Source: Ampelocalamus luodianensis (lineage: Eukaryota; Streptophyta; Magnoliopsida; Poales; Poaceae). From it: DNA of 64,000 bases. Under the pieces are notes generated by a model. The model made no database searches. It was given only the letters and a program-made list of their open reading frames with translations, and had not been told where the DNA came from. The position numbers were made by a program, and so were the translations under genes. The stretch lies in the NCBI GenBank assembly GCA_036346255.1, contig CM070624.1, positions 19,252,626 through 19,316,625 of the forward strand, in the 5' to 3' direction. Of the stretch, positions 1-10,598 are shown one piece after another (positions within the stretch are counted from its first letter, which is position 1; every line of letters starts with the position of its first letter).

Positions 1-879
1 TTAAGAGTACAAGCAACGCGCCTGAGGCACTTACAACCCAGTTACAGTATTGCTGATCCTACTGTGTTTCAACCGAAAAACAGCCGACAACCACTAGCTA
101 AGTACCAGGGTATTCTCCCTGGAAACAGCCAGTGCAAGATTTAGCTGCTTAATTGCATATCTAGTCCGAACTCCGATCGAACATATTGTCCAACGAGCCA
201 TCCTGATGTGTCATGTGCGTACGTACCCAAGCTGCTGGTCAAAAGCTGCTTCAGAAATTAATTAGTATACGACTTCAATTAATTAGTACGTTGGTGGTGC
301 TTTTGTGTTCATGTGGAAATAGGAATACCCGAATATAAATCCACGTTGTTTGTAGGACAATATTGGAAGGTCGATGGTGTCACTGTACACTTAGTCCCCT
401 CTTCTAGAGTTATTTCCTCTCTGCTTCAGACCTCAGGTCGTCCTACTCACCGCTCCCTTTATTCACAAAAGAATATCATTTTGGGTACCTGCAATCAAAC
501 TTTTTAAACTTTGTTTATCGGTATAGATTTATCTTGAAACAAACTTTCATATAAGTATAATTTTTGTTAGGTTTTATAAATCTGCTATGATAGAAATTAG
601 TGATGAAAGTTGCTGACGATGATGTACAAAACAATATTTTTTAGTGACGGGGGATTAGTACCATCCACTGATGGCTGTTGGCAAGTTGTAGCTCATGTAA
701 AACCTCTTTATGCACTGCTCTTTAAACACTAATGTACTGGTGTGCAACAATGGAGACTACTCTCCAATGGAGTTATATATTTTCATCGATGGTGGTCTCA
801 AGGAAGAAACCGGACAAACCGGACGACTTAATTAGAAACTAAATGAGGCTAACAGATAAAGATGACAGCGCTTAAACAA
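1..879. other. Intergenic, no supported gene
   Basis: No open frame here shows a recognisable domain or a plausible exon structure. The only open stretch of note (313-507, 64 codons) has no family resemblance I can see. The base composition is AT-rich and ordinary for grass intergenic DNA. Confidence 0.6.
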
Positions 880-3230
880 AGAAAATGGTACACACTTTAA
901 TGGTAAGCAACAACTGGTGTGAATGTGACGCATCACCGCCCAATGGCTGGTTGGATATCTAAAATCACCAACTAGTGGTAAATCAGGAGGAAGAAAAACC
1001 ATGAATGGCTAGCTTCGACAAAACTATGTTCGACTCTAACTACCAGGCCCTCATCGTCTGCAAGCTAGCTATAGTCCAGCAGCAGTGTATGTGTAATGTA
1101 TGCAAGATTTTGTAGAACCGAAATAGCAACTAGAGTGGGTGAATAGAAGTCAATTATTTTTCATCTCTGGTATTTAACTTCCTTTTATGTCAAATAGCTA
1201 TAAAAGGTATGAAGATTAAAGTCTCAAAATCACACTGGAAATCTTGAGTTGAAACCGACCAAACCAACCATCAACTCACTCTACCAATCTGACCGACGAG
1301 CCAAGGCTGGTATAACCGCTGGTAAGGCTGGTTTGGCCATTGCTTGGAAATCAGCACGACGAAGGATCCATAAAACAACCTAACTTTTGATCTAGTGATC
1401 CAAATCCTCTGAGATTTCAAACATAACTCAACAAGAAAATCAGAAACCTATTCCAATTGACAATCAAGATGATCATAGCCAAGGTTCCACGATTTTCTTG
1501 AATGAGGGTAAGAAGGCTCAAAACCGGGGGAAACATAAACTTGATCCAAAGGCTTGCTCGTGGGTGGAGGATGGTCAAATTAACCTTAGATCAGATCCGA
1601 CAAGTCCTAGTAAGCTAGATCACAGCAAGATAACAAGACAAAACCTTTAGGACACAAAAAAAAAACCCTAAAAATCACCAAAGAGAGAGTAAGAAAAAGA
1701 ATGAACTCATCTTGGAACAAAATTGATTGGATTAATTAGATGGATCATAGATTTATAGCGACTCCATTATGAAGGACAAAAACTCACTCATGAGCACCTA
1801 ATTTCTCAATTCATCTCTCTCAAACCTTGGCCTCCTCTGTTTTCTCCACTTTCCCTAAATCTCAAATTAGGATTTTCAAAGTTTGGTTGTGCAAATCATG
1901 CACCAACCCTTATATAGTGGAGGTTCAAGAAAGAAACCCTAATGGACACTCGTTAAGTCCATACACAATTGGGTCTACACTCACGCATGCTTCTCAAAAC
2001 GCATGACGATCGAGGTCTCTTGAATCCATCTCTTCGTGATCTCCTTTTCTTGACATAAACTGTTTCTCCTTCGTGTCGTCTTGTGCGTGGTTTTACATCG
2101 ACTCGATATTTTAGCAAAGATATCAAAATACCCCTTCTCGATCATTCTCCATGACCGAGTACAATCGTCGTGAAGCAATCTCATGCTTTATCGCGCGTAG
2201 GTTTATCAATAGTTTTTCTCATACCAGCAAATCTCTCCCATTTGACTCCCACCGAACCACCTTGACACTTGCACTGGCCCCAAACCACTTGATGCAATTT
2301 GTTGCACCGAACTTCTCGTTCGATCGTTCTTGTCCATTTTGCTCCATACTTGAGTCCAACCACTTCACCTGACATTATCGATCATTCTAGACCTCAGCAC
2401 TTCTAGCCTAGTCTCGATCACCCTCACTGTTGAATATAGTTGACTTCAAGCGTTCATGCACAACAATAGACAACGCAACCATTTTCAGGCATGAGTTCTT
2501 TGTAACTTGACCCACGTTAGCTAAAACATGCATCATGCAGCACTTATGCACTAAATCCCATGATTTTAGCCAAATGCGCAATATCACCAGAGCTCACTGT
2601 GCATGATCTTGCCTTGGCGGTCAAACCGTCGATCCTCGGCCAGTCTGACCTCTAGGCCATTGGCGGTCAGACCGCCAAGCATCGGCCGGTCTAACCGTCA
2701 ACCCGATGCGAGGGACCGGTCGGACCGCCACGGTCGACTACCGACACCCTACCGGTTAGACTGCTTCCCAAAACTCAAAACACTCATTTCTGGACTTTTC
2801 GGCAAAACAATATTTAGTTTCGCATTCGGTCTCTAATTTCAATGGCACTTAGTGCAAACATACCCAAACATTCTCACATAAGTGTTTGGTACGCAAACTT
2901 CAAAATTCCATACAACCAATTTGACCGTCACCCCCTGGCCAGTCAGACCGGTGCCTCCCATACAACAAAAACGACGCTTTGCTAAATCGATAATTTCTCC
3001 CCAAAACACCTCCGCACTGATACCAATCAATAGTAACATTAAAATTATGATCATACCACGTGGTCCACACAGATTTCCTACCCTGCTTGTTGCTTCATTC
3101 TCACCATTAGTCTATCTAGAGGTTTTGGCGCCATTAATTAGTCACTCGTTAACCCCGCTCGATCTTGATTTTTCATCAGATATATTCAGACAACATGCGC
3201 GCGATAGATAGCTGGATGTAGACGACGACC
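880..3230. repeat. Dispersed-repeat-like DNA with GGTC/GACCG motif cluster
   Basis: The stretch has no conserved coding content. It carries many short variants of a CGGTCnGACCG-like motif (dense at about 2613-2765, again near 2935-2952), a pattern I associate with grass transposable-element DNA. At 3014-3025 the minus strand reads TGGTATCAGTGC, which resembles an initiator-Met tRNA primer-binding site, so part of the stretch may be the interior of a decayed LTR element in minus orientation. Limits are approximate and the class is inferred. Confidence 0.35.
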
Positions 3231-3436
3231 CACCACGAGTCAACGGCACAACTGCTCGATACAAGTCTCATTTTCAATCACTTTCAGTTCCAGTCGCCCT
3301 GCCCATCAATCCTACATTCCTATGTTAGGTCAGGTCGTCTCACTCGTTAATTAAGCCCACTGCTCACATGGAATATTTCCTTCTCACCATGCGCGCGTAC
3401 GTGCAGGACCACGTATGGCTAGTGCCGAGCTGAGGA

Positions 3437-3437
<1 letters not shown>

Positions 3438-3474
<37 letters not shown>
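3438..3474. repeat. (TGTGCC)n microsatellite
   Basis: Five uninterrupted TGTGCC units from 3441 to 3470, preceded by GCC and followed by TGTG. Confidence 0.9.
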
Positions 3475-3504
3475 AGTCGGAGAAGGATGCGTAGCCGCTT
3501 TCGG

Positions 3505-3904
3505 GGTTGTTTGGTTGAACAAATGAAAGTCAAAATAGCAAAATAACGTTGTTTGTACTGTAGTCAAACCAGAATTTGGTGTTACCAAAATTTTATTGAG
3601 CGATTTTCTCGCTCCCGGATTTTCGCATGTGACATTGGATTTCATTGTTGTTACCAAATTTTCACGGCGTTATCAAATTTTAATAGCAAACTAAACAGAG
3701 CAAATTTTCATTAACGTTATCAATATTCTATCGAATTGCTATATAACTTTCGACAGTTTTTAATGTCAAACAGTCACTTTTACATTCATTAGATATGTTA
3801 TAAGATTTGTGTTATTGATATGATCATCGAGTTTGAATCTAACCTGTTTTAATATGTAACTTACCCATATTCTACTTGGTTTGTAAAGATTGCAAACCAA
3901 ACAG
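3505..3904. mobile_element. Possible hAT-like MITE
   Basis: An AT-rich, non-coding block of about 400 bp. The left end has TTGTTTGGTTGAAC and the right end, read on the minus strand, has TGCTGTTTGGTTTGCAA. They share TGTTTGGTT as short imperfect inverted ends. I could not find a clean target duplication, so this is tentative. Confidence 0.3.
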
Positions 3905-6315
3905 CAGCAAATCTCTTTGCTTCCGCAAGCCGAGAGGCGTCAGGTCCGGCCCGGCCGTCACCCGTCAGTCGCGCGCATGCAGCTATTCCTGCTCCACTAC
4001 TTCCCCATCGACTGCCCCAGCCGCAGTTAAGGGCGTACGACAACGGCGCCACGTACGTACGCGGCCGGCGACTGGTGCAGTGACCGCGGTCGTCGCGCAT
4101 GCCGGCCTAAGGTACGTAGTACAGTGCAGCAGGTAGTCCGGTAGTGCCGGCCGGTACAGTCAATGCATGATTGGGTATATGGGTGGATATACTTGTCTTA
4201 TCCAGTTTTTCATAAAATTGGTAAGGTTTGATTTAATATAATTTTATTTATAGATTAGAAGTATTTTTTAGAACCAAGCTAATGAGTCGAGCTGAGCGAA
4301 AGCGAAATTCAATTTCTTTTAAAATTGACTCATTTCAGTATTAATTAGAGCAATTTTGAACTAAGCTCACTAACAAGCCTTTTTCCCAATCCTAATCGGG
4401 TACATAGTACTGTTACAAGTGCTACTATACAACTTACGTTGAACATTCTACAGTCGACAAGGACGCGATTTGGTTGCGTCTTTGGCTGCCTTGCTTCCAC
4501 TGCGCTAGCATTTATGAGGCATGGGGCATGGCGGCACTTTCGCCCCAAATGGCAGAAACTGCCAAACCTTGGAGAGTTGGGGGCCCTGCCGCCTCATCGG
4601 GGCGCTGCACGAGTCCACGCCCGGTGAGCCAGCCACCACACAAGTAGTGCAAAATGTTCACGACTCTACTCGGAGCGGTAATCGTGTATTGCTAAAGATA
4701 CAATGTTTTCGAGAACGTGCAGTTAAACATCCGTAACTTTGATCGATAACGTAAGTATCTAGATTTATGGATCAACGATGGCACTACCACCCGTACGTAC
4801 GTGATTTAATTTCCAGGTTAGGGTTACAAACTTACAATGTGAGATCGCACGGGGAAAAGTGGAGATCCATACCATGGACCCTGCGAGGCAAGCCGGGGAG
4901 GAGAAGGGGTGTTTGGCTAGTAGCAAATGTGGTTGATGGCACTTTACAAACATTAATGCCTACGGGTCGATTGGCTCATGGATCTCCACCTTGAATGGCT
5001 GCCACCAGAAAATCCGGTCTTTCTAATCGAAACTTAAGCTTTTAACTGCAAAATTCAAGAACTTACGATCGTGAAAATAAAAAACTTCCAACAGGAGGTT
5101 CAAACTTTCAACTAGGGCAGTGGATGACGGCGGGACTCTAGCGCTAGTGCGGTGAAATCTGGACTATTTTGGCCCCTAGCGCCTCGTTAATTCCTAAACT
5201 AGCCCCTTAGCGTGCAAATTCGATTCTAGCCCCATGGTAGTACCTAATGCCGTGTCGATTGGCGCATGTAGGTCTTGCTGCGTGCCAATCGCGACACCAA
5301 CATGCCGAAGCGCATCTGGCGACATGTAGTTCTTCTTTGCCGGCAGCGACATCTTGGTGGCGGGTGCGGCGGCGTGTGGCGGGGCCGGAAGCGCGCGCGG
5401 CGCCGCATGGCGAGTGGCCGAGATCTGCCGACGGAGGCGCGACTTCTTCTTCTTTGCGTCGCGGTCACGGCCATTTGCGATCGGCGCGACAAAGAACTCG
5501 ATTCTTCTTCGCATCTGTACCGCAAACAAGCGCCGAGAGGCTAGAATCGGAATTTTCGCGATACAAGGACCATTTCTGGAATTACGTTGCTCTGTGAGGC
5601 CATTTGGGTCCAGACTTCAGTGCCGGTGTGTGTTGCTCGGGCAGTGGTGGTGGGACCGGCAAAAAATATCATTAGTTTTTCAAATTTGGCTCTATAAATA
5701 TTAGGCTCATGGTTTCAATTCAAAATTGCTTATATAGTGTACACGGATGATAATATTACGTTAAAATGAGTCGATTTTGAACGAACCTTGACCAGTTTGG
5801 GCTCAACTCCACTGCCAGCTGCGTGGGTGGGGCCTTATTAGGCAACATCTAGGTGCGAAAGACTTCCACCGAGGGGTGACACCCAACCAAACAAAAAAAG
5901 GGGGCATGCTGTGGCCTGTGGGCTGTGTGGCTAAATCAAGGTTGGGGAGGTTTAGGGTTTGTCTGAATTTGAATTTTTTTTATTTGGTCTCTTATTACTA
6001 CTTTTTTTCCAAAATAACCCTCTTGCATCAAAATTTGTAATTCTAGCCTCCTCTATCGCATAAAGTCCATATGGCGACTTGGTGCTTTCGCGTTCGAGAG
6101 GAGTTAGAATTGCAAATTTTTGTGTCGAGGCTATTTTTGAAAGAAAAAAAGTTAGCGTGGGGCCAATTTAACGATGGTTTCTCACGAATTGGTGAGTGCA
6201 GTGAAGGAGGGAGGGTTAGGCGCGGCCGAATCATCTTTGGAGGAGGTGTTGGAAAGTGGGAAAATGTAAAGAAAGAGGAGTGACAAAATCAATCGCGATC
6301 CACGAGAGATGCCCG
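3905..6315. other. Intergenic, no supported gene
   Basis: The GC-rich part (about 5240-5600) has overlapping open frames on both strands with arginine- and alanine-rich translations. This is the usual effect of GC bias, and no domain is visible. The rest is AT-rich without recognisable features. Confidence 0.5.
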
Positions 6316-6324
6316 CCAATTAGG
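6316..6324. repeat. 9-bp target site duplication, left
   Basis: CCAATTAGG stands immediately before the left inverted repeat of the MULE and is repeated exactly at 9478-9486 after the right one. A 9-bp duplication is the Mutator-superfamily hallmark. Confidence 0.85.
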
Positions 6325-6592
6325 GCGGTTTTACAATTTAGTCCTTTTTCGTAAAAACTCACATTTATACCCCTGCTAGTCTTATTTCGGTTTTGGACCC
6401 GGGGTGGCGCAGTGACTCACGGCGCAGAGCTAAAACATCTCGGCGCCATGAGTCATGGCGCCAAGGTACCGAACCCTAGCGCGAGGCGACCGGCGTGGCG
6501 GTACCTCGGCGCCATGACTCATGGCGCCGGTCAGTGTTACCTGGCGCCGTGACTCATGGCGCCGACCTCGCGCGCCACGAGATCTCGGCGCG
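6325..6592 (+). repeat. MULE left terminal inverted repeat with four palindromes
   Basis: Matches the reverse complement of about 9195-9477 with scattered changes. It contains four near-palindromes of about 20-23 bp, each GGCGCC-type arms around a TGACTCA or TGAGTCA core, at 6406-6425 (worn), 6441-6462, 6507-6529 and 6543-6564. Confidence 0.85.
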
Positions 6593-6910
6593 AGTGTTCA
6601 AAAAGACCCGCTCCGCCGCCCGGCTTCCTCTCTGTCTCTCACTCTCGCTCTCTGTCTCTCGCACTCTCGCGCGCGCCGTCGCGCGCCGCCGTCCCGAGCC
6701 GGTCCCGCCTTCCTCCGCCGCCGGTCCCGCCTTCCCCGCCGAAGCCGGTCCCGCCGCCGCGCCTCGTCGCCCGGCTCGCTTGGCATTGCCGCTCCGCCTC
6801 CTCTCCTCCTCTGCCGCCCTCTCTCTCTCCGTGGCCGCGCGCCGCCGCCTCCTCTCCCCATTGCGTGCGACCGCCCCGCCTCTCGGTGGCGGTGAGAAGG
6901 TAAGTTTTTT

Positions 6911-7160
6911 TTTTTTAGTTAGTAAATTTAGTTAGTTAGTAATTGTAGTTAGTAAATGTTAGTTAGAAACTGTAGTTAGAAAATTTAGTTAGAAAATGTA
7001 GTTAGTAAATTTAGTTAGAAATTGTAGTTAGTTAGGGTTTAGATATAATTTAGTTAGTTAGGGTTGAGATATATAGTTAGTCATAGCAATTTTAGTTAGA
7101 TATGATGTAGTTAGGGTTTAGATATATAGTTAGACATAGCTAATTTAGTAACATATAATG
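6911..7160. repeat. TTAGTTAG-rich degenerate simple repeat
   Basis: About 250 bp dominated by TTAGTTAG, TAGTTAGTAAAT and AGTTAGAAA units of uneven length inside the MULE. It is not the plant telomere repeat TTTAGGG. Confidence 0.8.
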
Positions 7161-8111
7161 TAGTTAGTGTGCATACCACCAGCAATCATAGCGCTAATGT
7201 TATTTGCATCGCACTAACCGAGTAACCATATGTTAACAATGTGTGCGGGGCAACACGTTGAGGCGATCCGTGCTTGACCTAGAGCGTTTCCGAGGGCGAG
7301 TCGATGAGGCGACACTCAACAACTTTCTTGGAGTAAGTCTTTCAATACATGGCAATCAAAATATAAACTTGTAACCAATTATGACATTTGTGAACTAACA
7401 AAATGATGATGAACCGCGAGACTTGCGAGGCGGCTCTGCGCCAGCTGCTTGCTCGTTGTGGTTGCGGACGCGAGCACCGATGGGCGTCCACGTGCCACGA
7501 GACATCTTCCGGGCGCGAGCACGAAGCGTAGGCACAGGCACTTGCTTCACGGAGGTACAACTTCCGGAGGCGAGCTCGTCCCGAGCGACCGGGGATACTT
7601 TGAGGACTTGGTGGCGAGGAGGAGGGCGAGGCCGAGAGATTGGACCGTCTCGGCTCGTGGTGCTCCTTCGACCACGACCTTGCGGCGATCACCGCGTAGG
7701 CACCGACGTCCGCGTGACCCTTACACTCCGAGCACCAGCGCTCTTGGTGGAAAGGGCAAGGCTAGGAGGCGATGAGGGACTGTGTTTATGTACCTTGTAT
7801 GGACTTTTATGGACTATTTGGACTTTTGGATTGTTGTTTCCACTATTCGTGTGGTATTTTGATGAATATATGCTCGTATGATATATTTGTGTCATATTGT
7901 TAAATGTGGATGGTCGAAAGCAGGGAACTACGTGAATTTTCCGTGATTATATGCGAGTAGTGATTATATCTGGACCAAAGGAACGTGTGTTTAATGTTGG
8001 TGGCGACCAAAAGTTACCAAATATATAGGCATAGTGACAAAAAAACAAATCATGCTACTCATATGTTCAAGTTTAACAATATACTCACATGCACATCTTG
8101 AAAAAGTGCGA

Positions 8112-8776
8112 TTACATGACAAAAGTACAACAAAATAACAAGTCCAAACAAATGATAACATTGTTCATTATTAAACCATAACTACTAAGTCTAGCACACT
8201 CACGGGTGCAACGAGGCCACTTTCCCTTCCTCAAAGCATCCGGATCCTCCTCCATTGCGGCCTTAGCACGGCGAGAGCGCTCAAGCCTCCTCTCCTCTCC
8301 CCTACGCTTAGTTGCTGCCTCATTTTCACCTCTTCCTCGCTCCTTTCTGCTGCCTCCTCTTTGCGTGTCTTCTCCAACAGACTCCTCGCGCTCCGCATCC
8401 CACTTCTTGATCCCTCCATATCTGCTTGTCCTCCTCCTTGATCTCGATGTCGATCCACCGCTCAAAGTCACATAGCGGTGGAGGTTCACGCAAAATATGG
8501 GTGCATTAAGCACGTAATGAAATGTTATCGATTCATCGCAAGAACAAAGAAAAAGCCACTAATTTCTCACCAACAATCCAATGCGGATCTGTTGAGGTGT
8601 AGGTCAAAGGCATAATTGTGACACATCCAATACCTCTGCTCATGCGTGTCCTCCTCATCGATCTCGCCACCTACAAGCATCACCGTGATAGCACATGGGC
8701 CTTTGAGCGCCACTAAGCGATGGCAAGCGAGCGAACGCATTGCCCACCGGTGTTGCCTAATCCAGAAATACAACAA
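8112..8776 (-). pseudogene. Frameshifted GRF-zinc-finger-like remnant inside the MULE
   Basis: Read on the minus strand and switching frames, the stretch gives fragments that recall grass-specific proteins with a GRF-type zinc finger: RPMCYHGDAC, then EQRYWMCHNYAFD, then further on PPLCDFERWIDIEIKEEDK. No single frame stays open across all pieces, so it is broken or needs introns I cannot place. Cys and His residues spaced like a zinc-binding module are seen; the family name comes from memory of similar grass proteins and is uncertain. It may be a captured host gene or a MULE accessory gene. Confidence 0.4.
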
Positions 8777-9194
8777 ATTGTATGAACCTTACATAATATG
8801 AACTACATATTACCGACAAATTAGAATACGATGAACAAATATTACCTTGGTTTACTAGCTTTACCACGCCTCGGCATCCTAACAGTGGGAGAAACAGAGG
8901 CGACCGACGTAACTAAGGTTCCATAATACACAATACGAATCAATAAACTAATTGCTTCAAACCCTAGGTCATGACTAACCTAATTTTGCATAATACACAT
9001 GATATAGACCAAATCAATGCGTAAAAAGTGAGGAGGACAAAGAGGATACCTTGCTCTCGAAGTTGTATGGATCAATTCGAAGTTTCCACGGTGAAAATTG
9101 GTGATTCGAAAAGTTCGGCGGGTTGGGTTGAGTGAAAACCCGAGAGAGGAGAGGAAGAAATAGAGCAAGGCTCGGGCAGGTATATAATTCAGAG

Positions 9195-9477
9195 CTCGGC
9201 GCCGAGATCTGTGGCGCCGAGGTCGGCGCCATGAGTCACGGCGCCGAGGTAACACAGCTCGGCGCCATGAGTCATGGCGCCGAGGTACCGGCCACGCTGG
9301 CTGCCTCGCTGGCTAGGGTTCGGTACCTCGGCGCCATGACTCATGGCGCCGAGATGTCTTAGCTCGGCGCCGTGAGTCACGGCGCCGACCCCCTGGGTTC
9401 AAAACCGGAAATAAGACTAGCAGAGGTATAAATGTGAGTTTTTTTACGAAAAAAGAACTAAATTGTAAAAAATTCGG
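9195..9477 (-). repeat. MULE right terminal inverted repeat with four palindromes
   Basis: Inverted copy of the left repeat. Its palindromes, with a TGAGTCA or TGACTCA core between GGCGCC-type arms, lie at 9224-9246, 9260-9282, 9329-9351 and 9365-9387. They are better preserved than on the left. The outer end is followed by CCAATTAGG at 9478-9486. Confidence 0.85.
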
Positions 9478-9486
9478 CCAATTAGG
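9478..9486. repeat. 9-bp target site duplication, right
   Basis: CCAATTAGG, identical to 6316-6324. Confidence 0.85.
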
Positions 9487-9620
9487 ATATCAGTGGACAT
9501 CCGTATAATAGCATTCTGGGCTAGCCAGTGTGTCTGCACAACTGCACCTAGTGTAAACTAGGCTGTCCCAGTCAAAAGACTCAAAGTTAAAATAAAAGGA
9601 CTGGCAAATGCTAACTGGGC

Positions 9621-9631
9621 CTATATATATG
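9621..9631 (+). promoter_or_regulatory. Probable TATA box of the HMA gene
   Basis: CTATATATATG lies about 90 bp upstream of the start codon at 9715, a normal plant spacing for a TATA box with a short 5' leader. The right edge of the MULE is about 145 bp further upstream. Confidence 0.55.
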
Positions 9632-9714
9632 TGGCATAGCTTCTTGCATTAAATTAGTCTGGTTCCTCTCGCTCTCGGTTCTCGACAGTTTCTCATTGCA
9701 GTAGTTGCATCACT

Positions 9715-10598
9715 ATGAGGGTAGGCGCTCTTAAACTTAACTCCCTACTCTGATCATGTCTGTTCGCATCGACTATCTTGTGTACAGTGCAGTACGTCTC
9801 GATTACAGTTTGTCTTTCATTTGGAGACACGATATACTGCTACCAATGATCGACTGTATACTAGCTAGCTATAGTGCGCCGAATTAATCGCTAGAGTTTG
9901 ACGAAATACTAATGTTTCAGACGGAGATTCTCATCTGGATTCAACTGGGCTCGGAGAAATGCCGCTCAAAGGCCTTGAAAGTGGCAGCAGCCGTCCGCGG
10001 TACGTGCCGACCATTTGTTTACCTGGTCCTTTGAGTACATGCACGCCAGCCTAAATGCTTGAGTTGCTCGCGTGGAGCAGGAGTCGAGTCGGTCACGGTG
10101 GCCGGCGAGGAGAGGAACCTGCTGCTGGTGATCGGCGACGGCGTGGACGCGAGCAGGCTGACCAGGAAGCTGAGGAGCCAAGTCGGCTACGCCGAGATAG
10201 TGGAGCTGACGACGTCGACTCGGGAAAGGGAAGCGGCCGCGCCAGGAGCCCAAGTCGTCGTCACCACCACCACCCAAGACACCGCGCGGCCGCGGTATCA
10301 ACACGGCCGAGGCGGCTTGCCCTGGCTCGCGCACGCCATGTGCCCGGTCACCGTCCACTCGGCCGCCGCGCCCGTGCACATGACGTACTCGGCTCCCAGC
10401 CCGTGCTACCACTGCTCGCCCTTGGCCGTGGGCATGCCCGTCCGCGGCGGCGGCACGAGAGGTTACGCGCTGGAGGTGGCGCGCAGCCACCCGGCCAATT
10501 ACTCCCCAATGATCGAGCGGCACGGCCGTCGTTACCCGACGAATAGCTACTTCGGCGAGGCGCGCCGTGGCGAGCCCAGCTGCTGTTCGGTACAATAG
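9715..10598 (+). CDS. HIPP: Small HMA-domain isoprenylated protein (HIPP/sHMA family)
   Basis: Three exons with GT-AG borders: 9715-9720, 9921-9999 and 10081-10598, giving 200 residues. Residues 1-68 form a heavy-metal-associated fold, with GSEKCRSKALKVAAAVRGV and LLLVIGDGVDASRLTRKL visible. This family includes plant HIPPs and the small HMA proteins bound by blast-fungus effectors in rice. The usual metal site M-x-C-x-x-C reads L-G-S-E-K-C here, so the first cysteine is serine and classical metal binding is doubtful. The middle is low-complexity and the tail has HPANYSPMIERH. The protein ends CCSVQ, whose last four residues CSVQ form a CaaX box with Gln last, predicting farnesylation and membrane attachment. 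The ATG was chosen because it places the first beta strand (RTEILIWIQL) correctly. A broken relative lies at 16760-16902. Confidence 0.88.

Larger units (their letters stand above)
6325..9477. mobile_element. Mutator-like element (MULE), non-autonomous or decayed
   Basis: A 3.15-kb unit bounded by long terminal inverted repeats (left about 6325-6592, right about 9195-9477) and flanked by the perfect 9-bp duplication CCAATTAGG. Both ends share TTTTACAATTTAGT and TCACATTTATACC on opposite strands. Long inverted repeats plus a 9-bp duplication identify the Mutator superfamily. No intact MURA-type transposase is visible. The interior has a CT/CCG-rich leader-like stretch (6600-6900), a TTAG-rich simple repeat, an unassigned GC-rich part (7250-7780) and a minus-strand frameshifted zinc-finger-like remnant (8112-8776). 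It is therefore a non-autonomous or degenerate MULE, perhaps one carrying gene pieces. It lies directly upstream of the HMA gene at 9715. Confidence 0.85.

Noticed and set aside
6406..6564. CRISPR-like short repeats
   Set aside because: The spaced palindromes belong to a transposon inverted repeat in a plant genome; spacing is irregular and there are no cas genes.
6495..6935. Long overlapping open frames on both strands at the MULE left end
   Set aside because: CT/CCG-rich composition gives open frames in all phases; the translations are Arg/Ser/Pro low-complexity with no domain.
6911..7160. Telomere-like TTAG repeats
   Set aside because: Units are TTAGTTAG/TAGTAAAT, not TTTAGGG, and are internal to a MULE.
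10055..10546. 163-codon frame overlapping the HMA gene
   Set aside because: Out-of-phase shadow; the HMA fold and CaaX box lie in the other frame.
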